NCBI GenBank assembly: GCA_022559985.1
Contig: JAFJTR010000024.1
Span: 248,001-312,000, forward strand
DNA from: Parastagonospora avenae f. sp. tritici 18332-5
Taxonomy: Eukaryota; Ascomycota; Dothideomycetes; Pleosporales; Phaeosphaeriaceae
Direction: 5' to 3'
Length of the DNA stretch: 64,000 nucleotides
The position numbers were made by a program, and so were the translations under genes. The notes under the pieces are model-generated. The model was not told where the DNA came from, made no database searches, and worked only from the letters and a program-made list of their open reading frames with translations. Below, piece after piece: positions 23,346 to 34,538 of this stretch (position 1 is the stretch's first letter; every line of letters starts with the position of its first letter).

Positions 23346-23727
23346 GATGTTTAAGATGTCGAATGGTCAAACTATGAAAAGACTTGCCTTGCTCAATGTT
23401 ATATGTTTCAGGCTTCGGGTTTGAGGAGACGCGAAATGCGGCGTGGAGCTTAGAAATCAGAGCTGATTGCATCAGCCAGCTAGGGTAAGGCATGCTAGCT
23501 GGTATTTATCTAAATGTGGGGTATCATGATGTCTGTCTGGTGCGCCTAAACAACAAAACAACGCCACCCATCCTTCGGGGTATGCCGACATATCTCGTTC
23601 GGGATATGCCGACAAGCTCCATATGCCGTTGAGAAAAGAAAGACGCCCGATATGCTGTAATTGCTGGTCGCAATCCAAGAGCCGATTGTTGAGCCAGGAT
23701 CTGGAAAAATAATGGCCGCTCGCCGGC
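23346..23727. other. Intergenic: glutathione transferase promoter
   Basis: The 382 bp between the Snu23 stop and the glutathione transferase start codon contain no gene. The notable content is the pair of palindromic sites described separately at 23574-23612. Confidence 0.6.
23574..23612. promoter_or_regulatory. Paired CGG-N6-CCG inverted-repeat sites upstream of the glutathione transferase
   Basis: Two sites, 23574-23588 and 23598-23612, each read TTCGG, six bases (GGTATG or GATATG), then CCGA. They are direct copies 24 bp apart, about 240-270 bp upstream of the start codon at 23345. A third partial copy (ATATGCCG) follows at about 23621. Inverted CGG triplets with fixed spacing are the classical binding sites of fungal Zn2Cys6 dimers; the spacing of six and flanking TT/A matches the known yeast Ppr1-type site. 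Which factor binds here is unknown. Confidence 0.55.
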
Positions 23728-24426
23728 TCAACTAATCACACCGTCTCCTTCGACCTTCCACTCCATGGCTGTGCTGTCGCCGTTCTTTTTCGCGCGTCGC
23801 TTCTCGTTGCGCTTCCGTCTGCGCTCTTCGGCCTCTTCCTCCATTTTGGTCCGGTTTAACTCCAATCGTGTATCCAGGTCGGCGACCTCTTGGAACTTGT
23901 CTTCGTCTCGCTTGCGCTTCAGGTAGCGTAATCGGTCTCGTACTTCTTCGAGGGTTGCGCGTCGCACTTCGCCAGACTGCCCGGTTGCGACCAAATGCTG
24001 CTTGCTGTTCAAATGCTCGACATATTGTATATTGTCCCTACAGTAACGGTTAGCGTATGGCCATGGAACGAGGTTGCGCCGAGTAGCTTACTTGAACGTG
24101 AGGTCGCAAGCCTGACAGTATGCGCCTGCACCCTTTCCTCGCTTTCCCACACCCGCTGCCGCAGATGTGAGCGTTTGCTTGCCAATCATCTGACTCCAGT
24201 CTATCCTTTCACTTCGCGCCTCTGTCTGCTTCAAGTCTTCCGGCGTTGACGCTCTCCGTCTATACGACTTTCCTGCCGCCTTTGCTTCATATCTTTCTTT
24301 GGCCTCGTCGCGCTCTTTCGTCTCCCTCTCCCTGGCCTTCTTGGCCATCTCGCCGCGATCCCATGTTTTCCTGAAATCTGTGTCTCCTCCACCCTGGGTA
24401 CCGTATGCGCCTGCTTTGCCGCTCAT
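23728..24426 (-). CDS. SNU23: Snu23-like spliceosomal zinc-finger protein (ZMAT2 homologue), 214 aa
   Basis: Component of the U4/U6.U5 tri-snRNP, nuclear. Two exons: 24426-24092 and 24037-23728, 54-bp intron (GTAAGC..TAG), phase 2. Residues 1-80 carry the family pattern FRKTWDRGEMAKKARERE and a highly charged helix. A single U1-type C2H2 finger is split by the intron: YCQACDLTFKDNIQYVEHLNSKQH, with Cys107 and Cys110 before it and the His pair after (written in pieces: YCQAC, LTFK, VEHLNSKQH). The C-terminal half is a long basic/acidic helix ending in an Arg/Lys-rich nuclear localisation stretch (RRRKRNEKRRAKK). Length matches fungal and animal homologues (about 190-215 aa). An in-frame upstream codon at 24507 would add 27 residues not found in the family. 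Confidence 0.9.
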
Positions 24427-24907
24427 GGTAGGCAAGTTCACGATCTCTCGATTTCGGGTGATTTGGTGAAATTTTGTATGTGAAGTAGGGCGATTAGTTC
24501 GAAGCACACAAGATTAGGCGATTGTTACGCGTAATGTTCTTGGTTGTGTAGTTTGTGAATGTGTTGAACGTCGGGACTTGTTCAAAGCTCCAAAAAGTTG
24601 TTCCGAGCCCTAGTTCACTGCCAAGCAACGCACAGGCACATAGCTTTGATCAACTTCAGTTACGATTGTGATACTATATAAACACTATGGATCCTATTCA
24701 TTGCTTCCACGCCAGATCCAGACTATGTGAATGTTCTGCGATGTCATGATCGCCTAAAAGTCGCATCGAGAGTACGCGCGAGGCCTTGGTCGCAAATCTG
24801 CAACCCAAACTCCTCGCTATGCTTCAATTTCCAAGGGAACAAATCGCAAACCCAGGCCTGCGCTTTGAGGAAGCTTAACCTCACGAGAAAATACAATGAC
24901 AAGCCGC
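24427..24907. other. Intergenic: Snu23 promoter and 3' side of the next gene
   Basis: No gene seen in 481 bp. A TATATAA block lies at about 24674, but it is more than 240 bp from the Snu23 start and may be irrelevant. Confidence 0.5.
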
Positions 24908-25663
24908 TCAATAATATGCTCCGGGCGGTCGCGGAAACCCGGAATGCTGCAGTGGAGGTGTAGGCACTGGCGGCGGTCCTCTCATGATGCGGTGTACGGC
25001 TGCATGTCTCTCTGGACCTGCCGATCCCTCCCTATCACGCCGCTTCTTCTTTTTCTTCTCGATACCACTAGCAGTGTCGATGTAGCCTCGGTCGTAGCCT
25101 CGGTCGTAGCCTCGGTCGTAGCCTCTGTCCGCGTACCCAGCTGCTGCGAAAGGTGGTTGAACGACCTCTGGCGAATGATCGCTAGGAGCCCTCAACTGGA
25201 TCAGGCTGTAGAAGTAATCCAGAACTATCGGGTAGCGAAGGACCGATGCGCGCCAGTCGGCATCGATGCCCCGCTTCAGTTCCGAATGCGCTTCGGCGAT
25301 TTGTGATTGTAAAGTTGCGACATATATGTGCGATATTGGTGGGCGTCCAGAGTATCGCATGTAGATGTCGTAGTTGGGTAACGATGCAAGGTATTGGGCA
25401 TGTGCTGACTTTCGTATCGAGGTCAGACTTTCGAATGCCTTTAGAATGTGCTGGCGCGCATGGTTGATCACCCAGTCTCTATTACACGGTCAGCAGCAAT
25501 TCGCTCAGCATAGACAATTGAGAGCGCACCGTATCTCGGCTAGCCGTTCATCCATAGCACGCTGCTCCGCTTGCTTGACTGCGATTTGCAGTCGCTCCGA
25601 TTCGCAAGGGCATTCTGGATAGGCGGGAGCATAGCAAATCGCGCAGTTGGGAGCTTCATCCAT
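24908..25663 (-). CDS. Conserved fungal protein of unknown function with N-terminal Cys cluster, 234 aa
   Basis: Two exons: 25663-25530 and 25478-24908, 51-bp intron (GTGCGC..TAG), phase 2. The spliced N-terminus MDEAPNCAICYAP followed by PECPCESERLQIAV carries four cysteines in a CxxC...CxC arrangement that could bind a metal. A helical middle follows (KQAEQRAMDERLAEIRDWV; HARQHILKAFESL), then RGIDADWRASVLRYPIVLDYFYSLI. I recall this arrangement from uncharacterised fungal proteins but know no function. The C-terminal part is low complexity: RGYD repeated about four times from a 12-bp tandem repeat, a KKKKKRRDRE nuclear-signal-like stretch, and a Pro-rich tail. A nuclear location is plausible. 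No ATG-containing upstream exon was seen. Confidence 0.75.
25082..25129. repeat. 12-bp in-frame minisatellite inside the unknown-function gene
   Basis: Four tandem copies of GTAGCCTCGGTC (the last with one change), encoding on the minus strand repeated Arg-Gly-Tyr-Asp. The unit keeps the frame, so copy number can change without frameshift. Confidence 0.85.
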
Positions 25664-27617
25664 ATCTCGAGTACCGCTTCAAGTATAGATCTGGGTCATG
25701 GTCGGTTCAGTGTTGGTTGCATAAGAGCGCGAATCTTTCACAGTTCGCAAGACGGGCGCAAACAGCGGATGACGATCGTCCGGGGTACGGCGAGATTCGA
25801 GAGCAGGCTGAGGGCAGGAAGAGAGCTTTTGGGTCGTCAAACACAGGCGGTGACAAGAGGCATGTTACATGACGACCGTTGTGGAGGACGAGACCCGGCA
25901 TTGGCTAGCTCGTGCAGCTTATGGACAAGTCGTATGTATTGGGCAGATGCGTTGATGCGACTATGTGTTGGCAGTTCGCTAAGTCGACCGAGATCTCGAC
26001 CTCGGCATCCGCGCCAAGCCCTGCTCGTTGATCGATGGATGGATCGATTTTGAGTCTCAAGAGATTCGAGTGTGCATTTGCAGAAAGTTCATAATTCATA
26101 TCAATGCTAGAACGAAAAGGCGTTGTGTTCACCGAGTACAAGCACCAGAAGCTGTGCAACTTCTACCCCGCACTGTGTCCGCCCAGCCCCGCCTCATTCG
26201 ACACTGAGGTGCTTCGTGCTTCGATTGCAACCCGATGCGAAGGACTTCGTGATTGTCCAGCCGATCTTGACAAGATCTGTCCTTCCCCCACAACATCTGC
26301 GACAGTAAATAGACATGTGCCGCAGCATGCAAAGTAGCTTCACGGCCGTCGTTTTGAACTGCAAACCGCGACGTTTGACTAGCAATTACGATCCAGCCTC
26401 GTTGATCTCATGTTGTGTCTGAGTGATCGACCTACATTGGTCGTAGTATCCGAACCGCCATATAATCTGTCGATTGGCTTCGATTGACTGTTATGTATGC
26501 AGCTGGTAATAAAGTGATGCTGACTGACTGAGATGCGGTAGCATCCAAAGTTGGGAGTAGCGGTTTTTCGACCTGACGAGTCTGAAGATACCACCCCAAT
26601 CGCTTCCTAAACTGCCTCTGTGTATTCTTCAGGTGATAATATCTTGACAGCAGCCGCTTGTACGAGTTATACTCAAGGCTTACGAGGTCACGACGCGGTG
26701 CCGGCTGCCCTATTCGGAACAAGTCATGCCGACACCGCCTTGCGCTGGGCAGTTCCCAGATCGCGACTTCGGGATCGCTCGCTTTTCTTGCAGCCTGAAC
26801 AACAACACGCTTTACCAGTCGGGTTTATCGCATCCACACATATGCTACCTGTACAGCAGTCACCAGTCGATAGCTGGTGGCTTTCTTCGACTGGCCTTGC
26901 TCTTCTCGCACTTTCCAATCCGCACCTCGGAGGTTCCCCAGACTCAGTCATCAGCCTATTCCGGCGGGCCCACCATCCTCTAGATTGCGCGCGACCAATC
27001 AGCAAACATGCCGCCGCTTAGTCGTTCAAGTTTTCTGGGATGGCGCAGAGCCGGAGTGGGGTTTGTCAGCTCTGCGAGGCCTCTCAGTACGCCCGTTCTG
27101 GTGGCTTCCTGACTGACGCGAAGGAAGTGTAACTTACACCATGCTCGACCACGGATTACATTCGAAGGGAAATGCAGTGGCTACAGGGTCTGCAACAAGC
27201 GGTAGTGCGCTTTCCGGGATGAATATGTCGGCTTCCTGCTCTTTCTAACCTCGACAACGCTCCTGTATCGGCATCTCAAGCCATGAGTCAGCAGTATTTA
27301 AGCCGTTTCTTTCAACAAATCTTGCCAAGCAGCGATGCTCTGTGGGACTGGCTAATCATTTTGACATCTTGCGCACGGTGCACTGCGCCCTCTGGTTGAC
27401 ATGTAGTGGCCCTAGCGCAGAACGACCATGACTGGTCTGGACGTGGATGGATGAGGGTTCTTCTTATCCACGGCATGCTCGCTCTTTACCATCGCCCTCA
27501 CGCCCTATAATCATTATTTGACCACACTGTCAAAAGGCGCGTTCGTCATTCCTGCTGCTGACCAACCAGTGATCAACCTTCGGACCAAAGGCGCCCTTGG
27601 GGTGGCATACAGGCACC
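25664..27617. other. 1.95-kb divergent upstream region of the unknown-function gene and the homeobox regulator
   Basis: No gene could be supported. Frames at 26620-27120 on both strands are open for up to 133 codons but resemble no family and overlap each other. A long upstream region is common for developmental transcription factors. Confidence 0.5.
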
Positions 27618-30600
27618 ATGGCTACACCAAGTGTTTCTGAGATTAGCCAATACTTTGACTTCGGTGAAGCCGCCATGCCGGATGCGCAGCAAGAAACATC
27701 GCAGGATCTTCCCGTGACATCATCTGGCGAAGGGTAAGTCACTATCTCTAAAAGCACCGCAGTACGCTTTAGCATAGTAAAGCGTCAGCAATAGCTCTTA
27801 TGCTCTCTTTATATATATCTTGAAGCTTGGGCGTGTGCTCGCTCACGTCATGCCGTGATCATCATGGGCACTATGAGCTAACACTAAGCAGTTACTTGAA
27901 CCATGAGGAACTTCAAAGCATAACCAATCCTGGACCAGACTTCAATACCGACTTCTCGACGCATCTTCCCCGTTATCAGAAACCAAGTCACCCATGTGAC
28001 TATTGTCGATCAAAAGGCCTCGAGTGCTTCATCTATGACGCCGACGGTTCATGTCAGGTGCGATGCTCGCCATGCAATGCATTGTTTCGTCCTTGCAGCT
28101 TCACCGATACAGAGAGTAGACCAACTCTAAGGCAAAAGACTGCTTTGGACACATTAGATGTCGTCGGCGAGGACGATGAACGATGCTTCGGTGGACTTAC
28201 TGGAAAGAAACAGCTACGATCACTTGGTCACCTGGGCCCCATTGAAGATGAGTACCAAGGAGAAGACCGACCAAAGAAAGGAGCTGCTGCTGCTAGGTTC
28301 CCGCGAGCGGCAGTAAAAATCCTGAAGGACTGGATGCTAGAACATATTGACCACCCTTACCCTACCGATGAGGACAAAGAGCTGTTGAAGGAACAAACTG
28401 GACTATCGCTAGCCCAGATCTCCAACTGGATGGCAAACACAAGGCGAAGGCAGAAAGCACGACCCAAACGAAGTGCATCACCCAGCATCCGACCCTCGAC
28501 TGAAGCTATCAACATTCCAGCGGGAAGAACCTGGGAGTCCCTTAGTACGTATTCCAAACCTCAATTTGGCAAAGCGCATAAATTCATGGCAACTGCAAGC
28601 TCTGGGAGGTTTTTAACCTTTCGAGCGAAGGGCAGATGCCACGACAGCGTTGCAAACTCGCAAGCTGGCTCTTCTACAGGAGCGCCAGCGGTACAACAGC
28701 AGGAGTGTTTGGGTTAACTCGCGATAGATCCCTTCGAGCGATGGAAACACTCTCCTCCCGAGAACGAACCTGCACCGATGAACGCTATCGCACAGGCCGT
28801 CGAAACCTTTGATCTGCCTGCATCTGCCAGCACCAGCACGAGCTATCGCAACGACACTTCAAACGACAGCAATGGCAGTTTTTCTCTCTTCAGGGCGCCT
28901 TCAATTTCATCGTTGGAGACAACGGCCACAGGCATGTCCTCTGGCTCACTGGGGTCTCATAACTCGGCATACTCGTATGGCTCACGACTCTCGCTCGGCT
29001 CGATGAACAGCTTGAAATCGAAGGAAAGGCGTCGACGACGAAGACTCCCTACCCGTGCACCGAAGCCGGACGCGAACGAATCCCCACGCCTATTTCAATG
29101 TACATTCTGTACCGATCGATTCAAGTCCAAGTACGACTGGTCACGTCACGAGAAAAGCCTGCATCTGTCACTAGAAAAGTGGATATGCGCGCCGCTAGGT
29201 AAGGTAATTGTTGACAAGGCTACTGGTAAGCGCAAATGCGTCTACTGTGACGACTTGGAGCCCAGTGAGGAGCACTTGACCTCTCACCACCACAGCGCTT
29301 GCGAAGAGAAAGGCCTTGAATCTCGAACGTTTTACAGGAAAGATCATCTCAGGCAGCATTTGAGACTGATGTGAGTGCCGGTACTACTGTATTTTCGGAT
29401 GAGTGCAAACTAACGTCGTACAGGCACGAATGTAAAATGATGCCCAGCATGGATACTTGGAAGTCTGAAGCGCAATATATCAAATCACGCTGCGGCTTTT
29501 GCCAGATGAGCTTCGATAAATGGCAAGATCGTGTCGATCATCTGGCCAAGGAATTCCGTGGCGGCGCAGACATGAAGAATTGGAAGGGGTGTCGAGGACT
29601 TGACGCTCATGTCGCGATCCATGTCACGAACGCAATGCCGCCATATCTCATCGCGAATGAAAGCAAATCTCCGTTTCCATTCTCGGCAAGTAATTCGTCA
29701 AGCCTGCAGGTATGAAGATTGCATATATACCCTTGCGGCCAAGCTAATTCAATCCAGCAATCCAATCTGCAGCTCACCAGCAAAGATCTTGAGTATCTCT
29801 TGCCAAATTACTCCGAGACTGGCCCATCGAGGGATCTTTGCGTTGCCTATCAGGATAACGCAGAGGTCAACCGTATCGGACCCATTGTTCTCACCACATC
29901 AAAGATGTTTGCTGACAACAACTCAACGGGAGCAAATCCCAATGCAACATGCTGGGAAATCCTCACGCTGAGACTTGGACGATTTGCCCGCGAGCATATT
30001 GCAAAGCACGGTGCCAACTCAATCACCGATGATATGTTGCAACGAGAGGCACGATTGATCCTGTACAACGACGCAGATGGCTGGGATCAGACCGCAGCCG
30101 ATAATCCGGAGTGGTTGACTTTGTTCAAGAAAGCGCACGGCATCGATGCGAGTGCGACTGCTCGTGTCCAAGGTGAGCCCTATTCATCGCCACTTTATAT
30201 TCGGCTACGGCTACTAACGAAGGCAGCAGATGTCATTGCGCAGCATGACCTCTATGAAGACCTTGGCCTGCACACCAACAGCGTTCTCGACCCGAGCTTT
30301 GACCTCAACAATTTCCGCTGTTTAGACATCGTCGAAGACCACCCCAACCGGTTCCTGGCCATGCAATGCTCGCTAACAGGTAGCGTCCGCGTTGTTGGCG
30401 ATGCAACTCGAGAAACGAAGACCCGTCGATCTACGCAGAGTACCCCTGGTCTTTCTGGCTCCAACTCGCCGACGTCGTTGCTTTCGCAGGCGCCTATGAT
30501 AGATATCTCGCCTGATGCGTCTCTCAATATGAGCAACGCGGGCGTTGGCGATTCAGCAAACGTTGGTCCAATGTCCTTTTCGCCGTTCGACAACGCTTTT

Positions 30601-30882
30601 TCGATGCCTCCAATCGTCGAGAAGATGTGCAATGAGCAGGGCGAAGAGATCGTCCCGGACACGACAGGCTTCCAGTTTCCTAGCTGGGATCAATTGCCAG
30701 AGGAGTTCCAGAACCCGACGAGCAGCGCGGACCTCAGTTCGACCATCCCGATCAGCACGACTGGCTTCAGTGTGCCGAATGTAGAGAGCAGCACCGATGA
30801 GTTTATGGCGTGGGATAACGAAGAGATGAACTTCACCATGGATATGGACTTGGACTTGGACATGGAACTTAATGCTTTCTGA
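27618..30882 (+). CDS. Homeobox plus C2H2 zinc-finger transcription factor, 922 aa
   Basis: Six exons: 27618-27733, 27892-28544, 28728-29370, 29424-29709, 29758-30172, 30227-30882; introns 158, 183, 53, 48 and 54 bp. The protein starts MATPSVSEISQYFDFGEAAM, the N-terminus I recall from the fungal homeobox/C2H2 family. A Cys-rich block (Cys74, 77, 84, 93, 97, 100, 107) resembles a Zn2Cys6-like cluster. A TALE-type homeodomain follows at about residues 175-229, with recognition helix LSLAQISNWMANTRRRQKA. The junction SLNPFERWKHSPPENEP joins the 183-bp intron sides exactly as in the family. A Ser-rich linker and the basic KERRRRRRLPTRAPK stretch precede C2H2 fingers from about residue 381 (FQCTFCTDRFKSKYDWSRHEKSLH in part), then more Cys/His pairs, and an acidic C-terminus. 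A nuclear regulator, probably developmental; targets unknown. The last acceptor is NAGNAG (30226 or 30229), so one residue is uncertain. Confidence 0.87.
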
Positions 30883-31268
30883 GAGGTCATGAAAGAAAAT
30901 GGGTCATGATCAAATCACAAGATATACGGAGGATGGGCAAAACGTGCAGGCGTTCGTTAGAGGTGTTTTGGCTGGTTAATGGCACCACAATGATTTCCAC
31001 GAAGATAGCAAAAAGATAAGAACATCCTTTAGCAAGTGATGACGCATAATACTATGATCCAAGTTTCGTGTTCCCACTTGCCCTGCCCCTTTGCGCACCT
31101 CGCACAACCTCCCGTATCACCACCACGCAAATATCCGCAAACACACCGCCTCCTCAATCACACGAACCGTCCTCGCAAACAGAGCACACTAGCTCATGGG
31201 ACGATCGAGTCGTTTCTTATAATTGTAAGCAATTAATTTTCCAACACTCCCATATCAAGCATCTCTCC
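30883..31268. other. Intergenic: 3' region of the homeobox gene, upstream of tRNA
   Basis: No gene seen. Contains the homeobox gene 3' untranslated region and a C-rich stretch at 31080-31200. Confidence 0.5.
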
Positions 31269-31349
31269 GGCGTGATGGCAGAGTGGTTAATGCGTAAGAC
31301 TTGAAATCTTATTCCCTAGGGAGCGCAGGTTCGAACCCTGCTCACGTCG
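31269..31349 (+). tRNA. tRNA-Ser (UGA anticodon)
   Basis: 81 nt, no intron. The 7-bp acceptor stem pairs GGCGTGA (31269-31275) with TCACGTC (31342-31348) with one G-U pair; discriminator base G. The anticodon arm is TAAGA-CTTGAAA-TCTTA, giving anticodon TGA. A long variable arm (TTCCCTAGGGA) marks it as a class II tRNA, as expected for serine. The T arm is GCAGG-TTCGAAC-CCTGC, and its GGTTCGAACCC also forms a perfect RNA polymerase III B box. T runs follow directly. Confidence 0.97.
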
Positions 31350-31352
31350 TTC

Positions 31353-31365
31353 TTTTTGCTTTTTT
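31353..31365 (+). terminator. RNA polymerase III terminator of tRNA-Ser
   Basis: Five T residues at 31353-31357 and six at 31360-31365, beginning 4 bases after the mature tRNA end. Confidence 0.85.
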
Positions 31366-31652
31366 GTGCCGCTGTCGTTGTTGGGCTTTGGGTTTGGGGA
31401 GCGTGGTTGGGATGTGGGGGGTTGAAGAGACTTTTGTGTGCTGCGTGGAAGGAAAGACAATGGCGTCATGACGTAAGCATGTAAAACTAGCGGGCTTAGA
31501 ACTCGTAGAACTTCATGCTATTGCATAGGCAGACGAGCTGTGTGTAGATGTTCAAAGTCGGGATGAACGGTGGGGTCACGTGCAGCATACGACTAGCGTA
31601 GAATTTCGACATTATCGAATCGTCTTCATCTTACTTTTGTAGTTACGACATC

Positions 31653-33053
31653 TCATAGTTGATCCGGGCTGACCCTTTGCACAATAATGCCCGACGCCGC
31701 GCCTCCTCCGTTGCAAATCGCCGCAGCACCATACTGCCCAACCTTCAACTGATGCAGTAGGGTAACCAATATCCTGCTACCCGAGCTGCCAAGCGCGTGT
31801 CCCAGCGCAATAGCGCCTCCTCGAGGGTTGACGTTGTCGCTTCCGAGACCGAGGATCTTGGCGTTGGCTTTGATGACGGCGGCAAAGGCTTCGTTGAACT
31901 CCCAGATGGCGATGTCGTCCTTTTTCAGGCCGGATTGTTTGAGGAGTTTCTCGACGCAGGATGCAGGGGCGATGGGGAAGTCGATGGGGTCTAGATGTTG
32001 TTAGTGGTGAAGGACGAGAACTGAATGATGATTGACGTACCAACAGCGGCATCAGCGTAGGTAATGATCTTCGCCAACACTCTGCTGTCCTTGCCGTACT
32101 TCTGTGCAATCTCCTTACTGCCCAGGACCAGCGCAGATGCACCGTCACTTAATGGCGAGCTGTTCGCCGCAGTGACGGTACCATCCGGACCCTTTTCGAA
32201 CGCTGGCTTCAAAGTAGACACCTTGTCCAACTTGAGCTTGTTGTATTGCTCATCCTCGGAAATGATGACGTCGCCCTTTCTCGACTTGACCGTGACCGGC
32301 ACAATCTCCTCCTTGAATAAGCCATCTTTGTATGCCTGCTGAGCGCGCTTGTACGTCTCAATGGCATAGTCGTCCTGATCCTGCCGTGTGACGCCGTGCT
32401 TCTTAGCTGTGCTCTCCGCGCAGTTTCCCATGTGAATCTGGTTGTATACGTCCCACAGGCCGTCGGCGATCAAGCCGTCCTGCAGCTTTTGGTGGCCGAA
32501 GGCGGGCTGTTGGCTTGCTCGGTTGAGGTAGTACGGCACGCGGGTCATGTTCTCCATGCCACCCGCAACCTGGGCTTCTGCCTGACCGAGCTCAATCGTG
32601 GATGCCGCGATGTTTACGGCCTTGAGACCGGAAGCGCATACTTTGTTGATGGTAGTGGCTTCGATGTTGGTGGGGAGGCCGGCGAATATGGCGGCTTGAC
32701 GTGCGGGCGCCTGTCCAACGCCTCCTGAGAGGACGTTGCCCATATATACGGCATCGATTGATGATACAGGTACTTTGGACTTCTCGAGAGCGTTTTTGAT
32801 CGCAGTGGCGCCAAGCTGAGTTGCGGAGACGGTGGTGAAATTGCCATTGAACTGGTCCCATTTAGCTTCTACATCCCCAAATCCAATCTCTACATACCAC
32901 AGCCGTCGGCGTCCGACTCGCACTCAAAATATACGCATCTCTAATCTCCTTCCTCGCCGGCGCGGAGCTACTAAACTGCCTCTGAATGCTCGCCAGACGC
33001 TGCTGCGGCCGAGATGCCATTTTCATGGATGTGCGGAGGGCGGCGGACGACAT
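31653..33053 (-). CDS. ERG10: Acetyl-CoA C-acetyltransferase (thiolase), mitochondrial type, 434 aa
   Basis: Condenses two acetyl-CoA to acetoacetyl-CoA, or cleaves the latter; entry to the mevalonate pathway in the cytosol, or ketone/isoleucine metabolism in mitochondria. Three exons: 33053-32898, 32851-32041, 31990-31653 (introns 46 and 50 bp). The N-terminal 37 residues are Arg/Ser-rich without acidic residues and end FSSSAPARKE, a typical mitochondrial presequence and cleavage region, so this is probably the mitochondrial isoenzyme. The fold starts at RDAYILSASRTPTAV. The nucleophile is Cys124 in INKVCASGLKAVN; the C-terminal catalytic His is in GHALGSSGSR and the second Cys in ICNGGGAASGIIV. 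Length matches ACAT1-type enzymes. The two introns are required: without them both catalytic halves lie in different frames. Confidence 0.94.
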
Positions 33054-34538
33054 GGCTCAGGTGTTATGCGTGAATTACTTGCAGAACGTGAAAGTGCGGA
33101 GAAAAGAAGCTCTAACGGAACGAAAGAGCCACTGTCACATGGCGGCTGCGTTCCGCTGGAGAATTGGCTTTGGACCTGCCCCGGAATGTGGAGTAATGCC
33201 GAGGTGCTTCAACTCGGCACAGGCCGGCTTAACGCGTCACTGAGGGTCATCCCTGTTCGTCATCGACGACATCAATCGCAAGACGGCCTCGAAGATGGAG
33301 AAATCGATTTTCAAAAGCTTTTACGTGAAGACATGTAATAAGCACGTGTTTGGTTTTGGACATCTAGTAGGACCTTGTGCTCGATCACTTGAAACTAAGA
33401 TTGCAATTTTGGGCCCGAGCAAGATTCACAGTTCATGACATGAATTCTGCCCATGGTTTGGAAAATAGAAGTCCAGGTTCGAGAGAGGAATATATGCACC
33501 TTTCCGCCTCCTTAAAAGCAGTGACAAACCCTATCCCAGACTTGAGAGCAAGAGCCATAGGGCGGGAGCGCAATAGCTTCAAGCTCACGGCAGACCGTCA
33601 CCAGTCATACATCTCTTCTGTGAAGCTTTCAGAGAATTCCATGGTGTCGTTCTGGACAGGTTTGTAAAATAGAGGCAAGTGTTTTGAGGGAGCTGCGATA
33701 GAGACCAGTCATGAAATGAGTTTCGGTCGTTTAAGCGAATGAGAAAAAGACATTGTATGATATCCACTTCGTTTTGGACATTAGTTCCATGGAAGAAGTA
33801 CCTAAGGGAGGATAGGGTATCGAATGGAGCGCGAGGTGTAAAGCAGTCATATCCACGCTCCACGGAACAGAGTAACACTCTACTCAAATTTCCGAGCGTC
33901 CGAACACGGGTCATCCCTTTTGAGCGCCAGGCATCAATTCCACCGCGTAGCATTTTTGGACATCAAGCCGGCGAAATAAAATCTGGCACACGTATGTTGG
34001 ACGTCGTTAGATTTTGAAACGCATCACAACGTCGCTGATCCTCTTGCAGTAAGAAGAGAACGAGGAGGAGGAAAAGAGACGTCCTTACTGCGCAACTGCC
34101 GCGACTTTCAGGTCCATCGAGGATCGGTATCAAAGTTTTGAGAAAAACAGACATACGCCGCGAACAAAGTTGGTTTTCGAAGAGATTCAATGTTGATGAA
34201 CGAACATAGCAAATAGTAGGTCTGGCAGACAGGAGAAGATTAAATACTCGTAGCGCCAACGTCTACTCTCCGTCTATGTCGCAGAGCCATCGTATTTTTC
34301 ACAGTCCATCACATGCTTGTGGAATGTTTTTCATCTGCAGCAACACACAAGAACCAAGACTCAGTCATTTTTGAGGCGCACAGGATCTATCGTTCATCGA
34401 AGGTTCTGTATGCTCTTTGAAGCATAACACGTCTTTACACCTTGCTATGGTTGTACATAGGAGGTTGAAGTACGCGTTCTCAGTACCCATGTAGCTGCTC
34501 AGGTAGTGCGATGACGAATACCAATTCCAGGACAGACA

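Noticed and set aside
26620..27120. Plus- and minus-strand frames upstream of the homeobox gene
   Set aside because: No start context or family resemblance; composition is compatible with random G/C-rich sequence.
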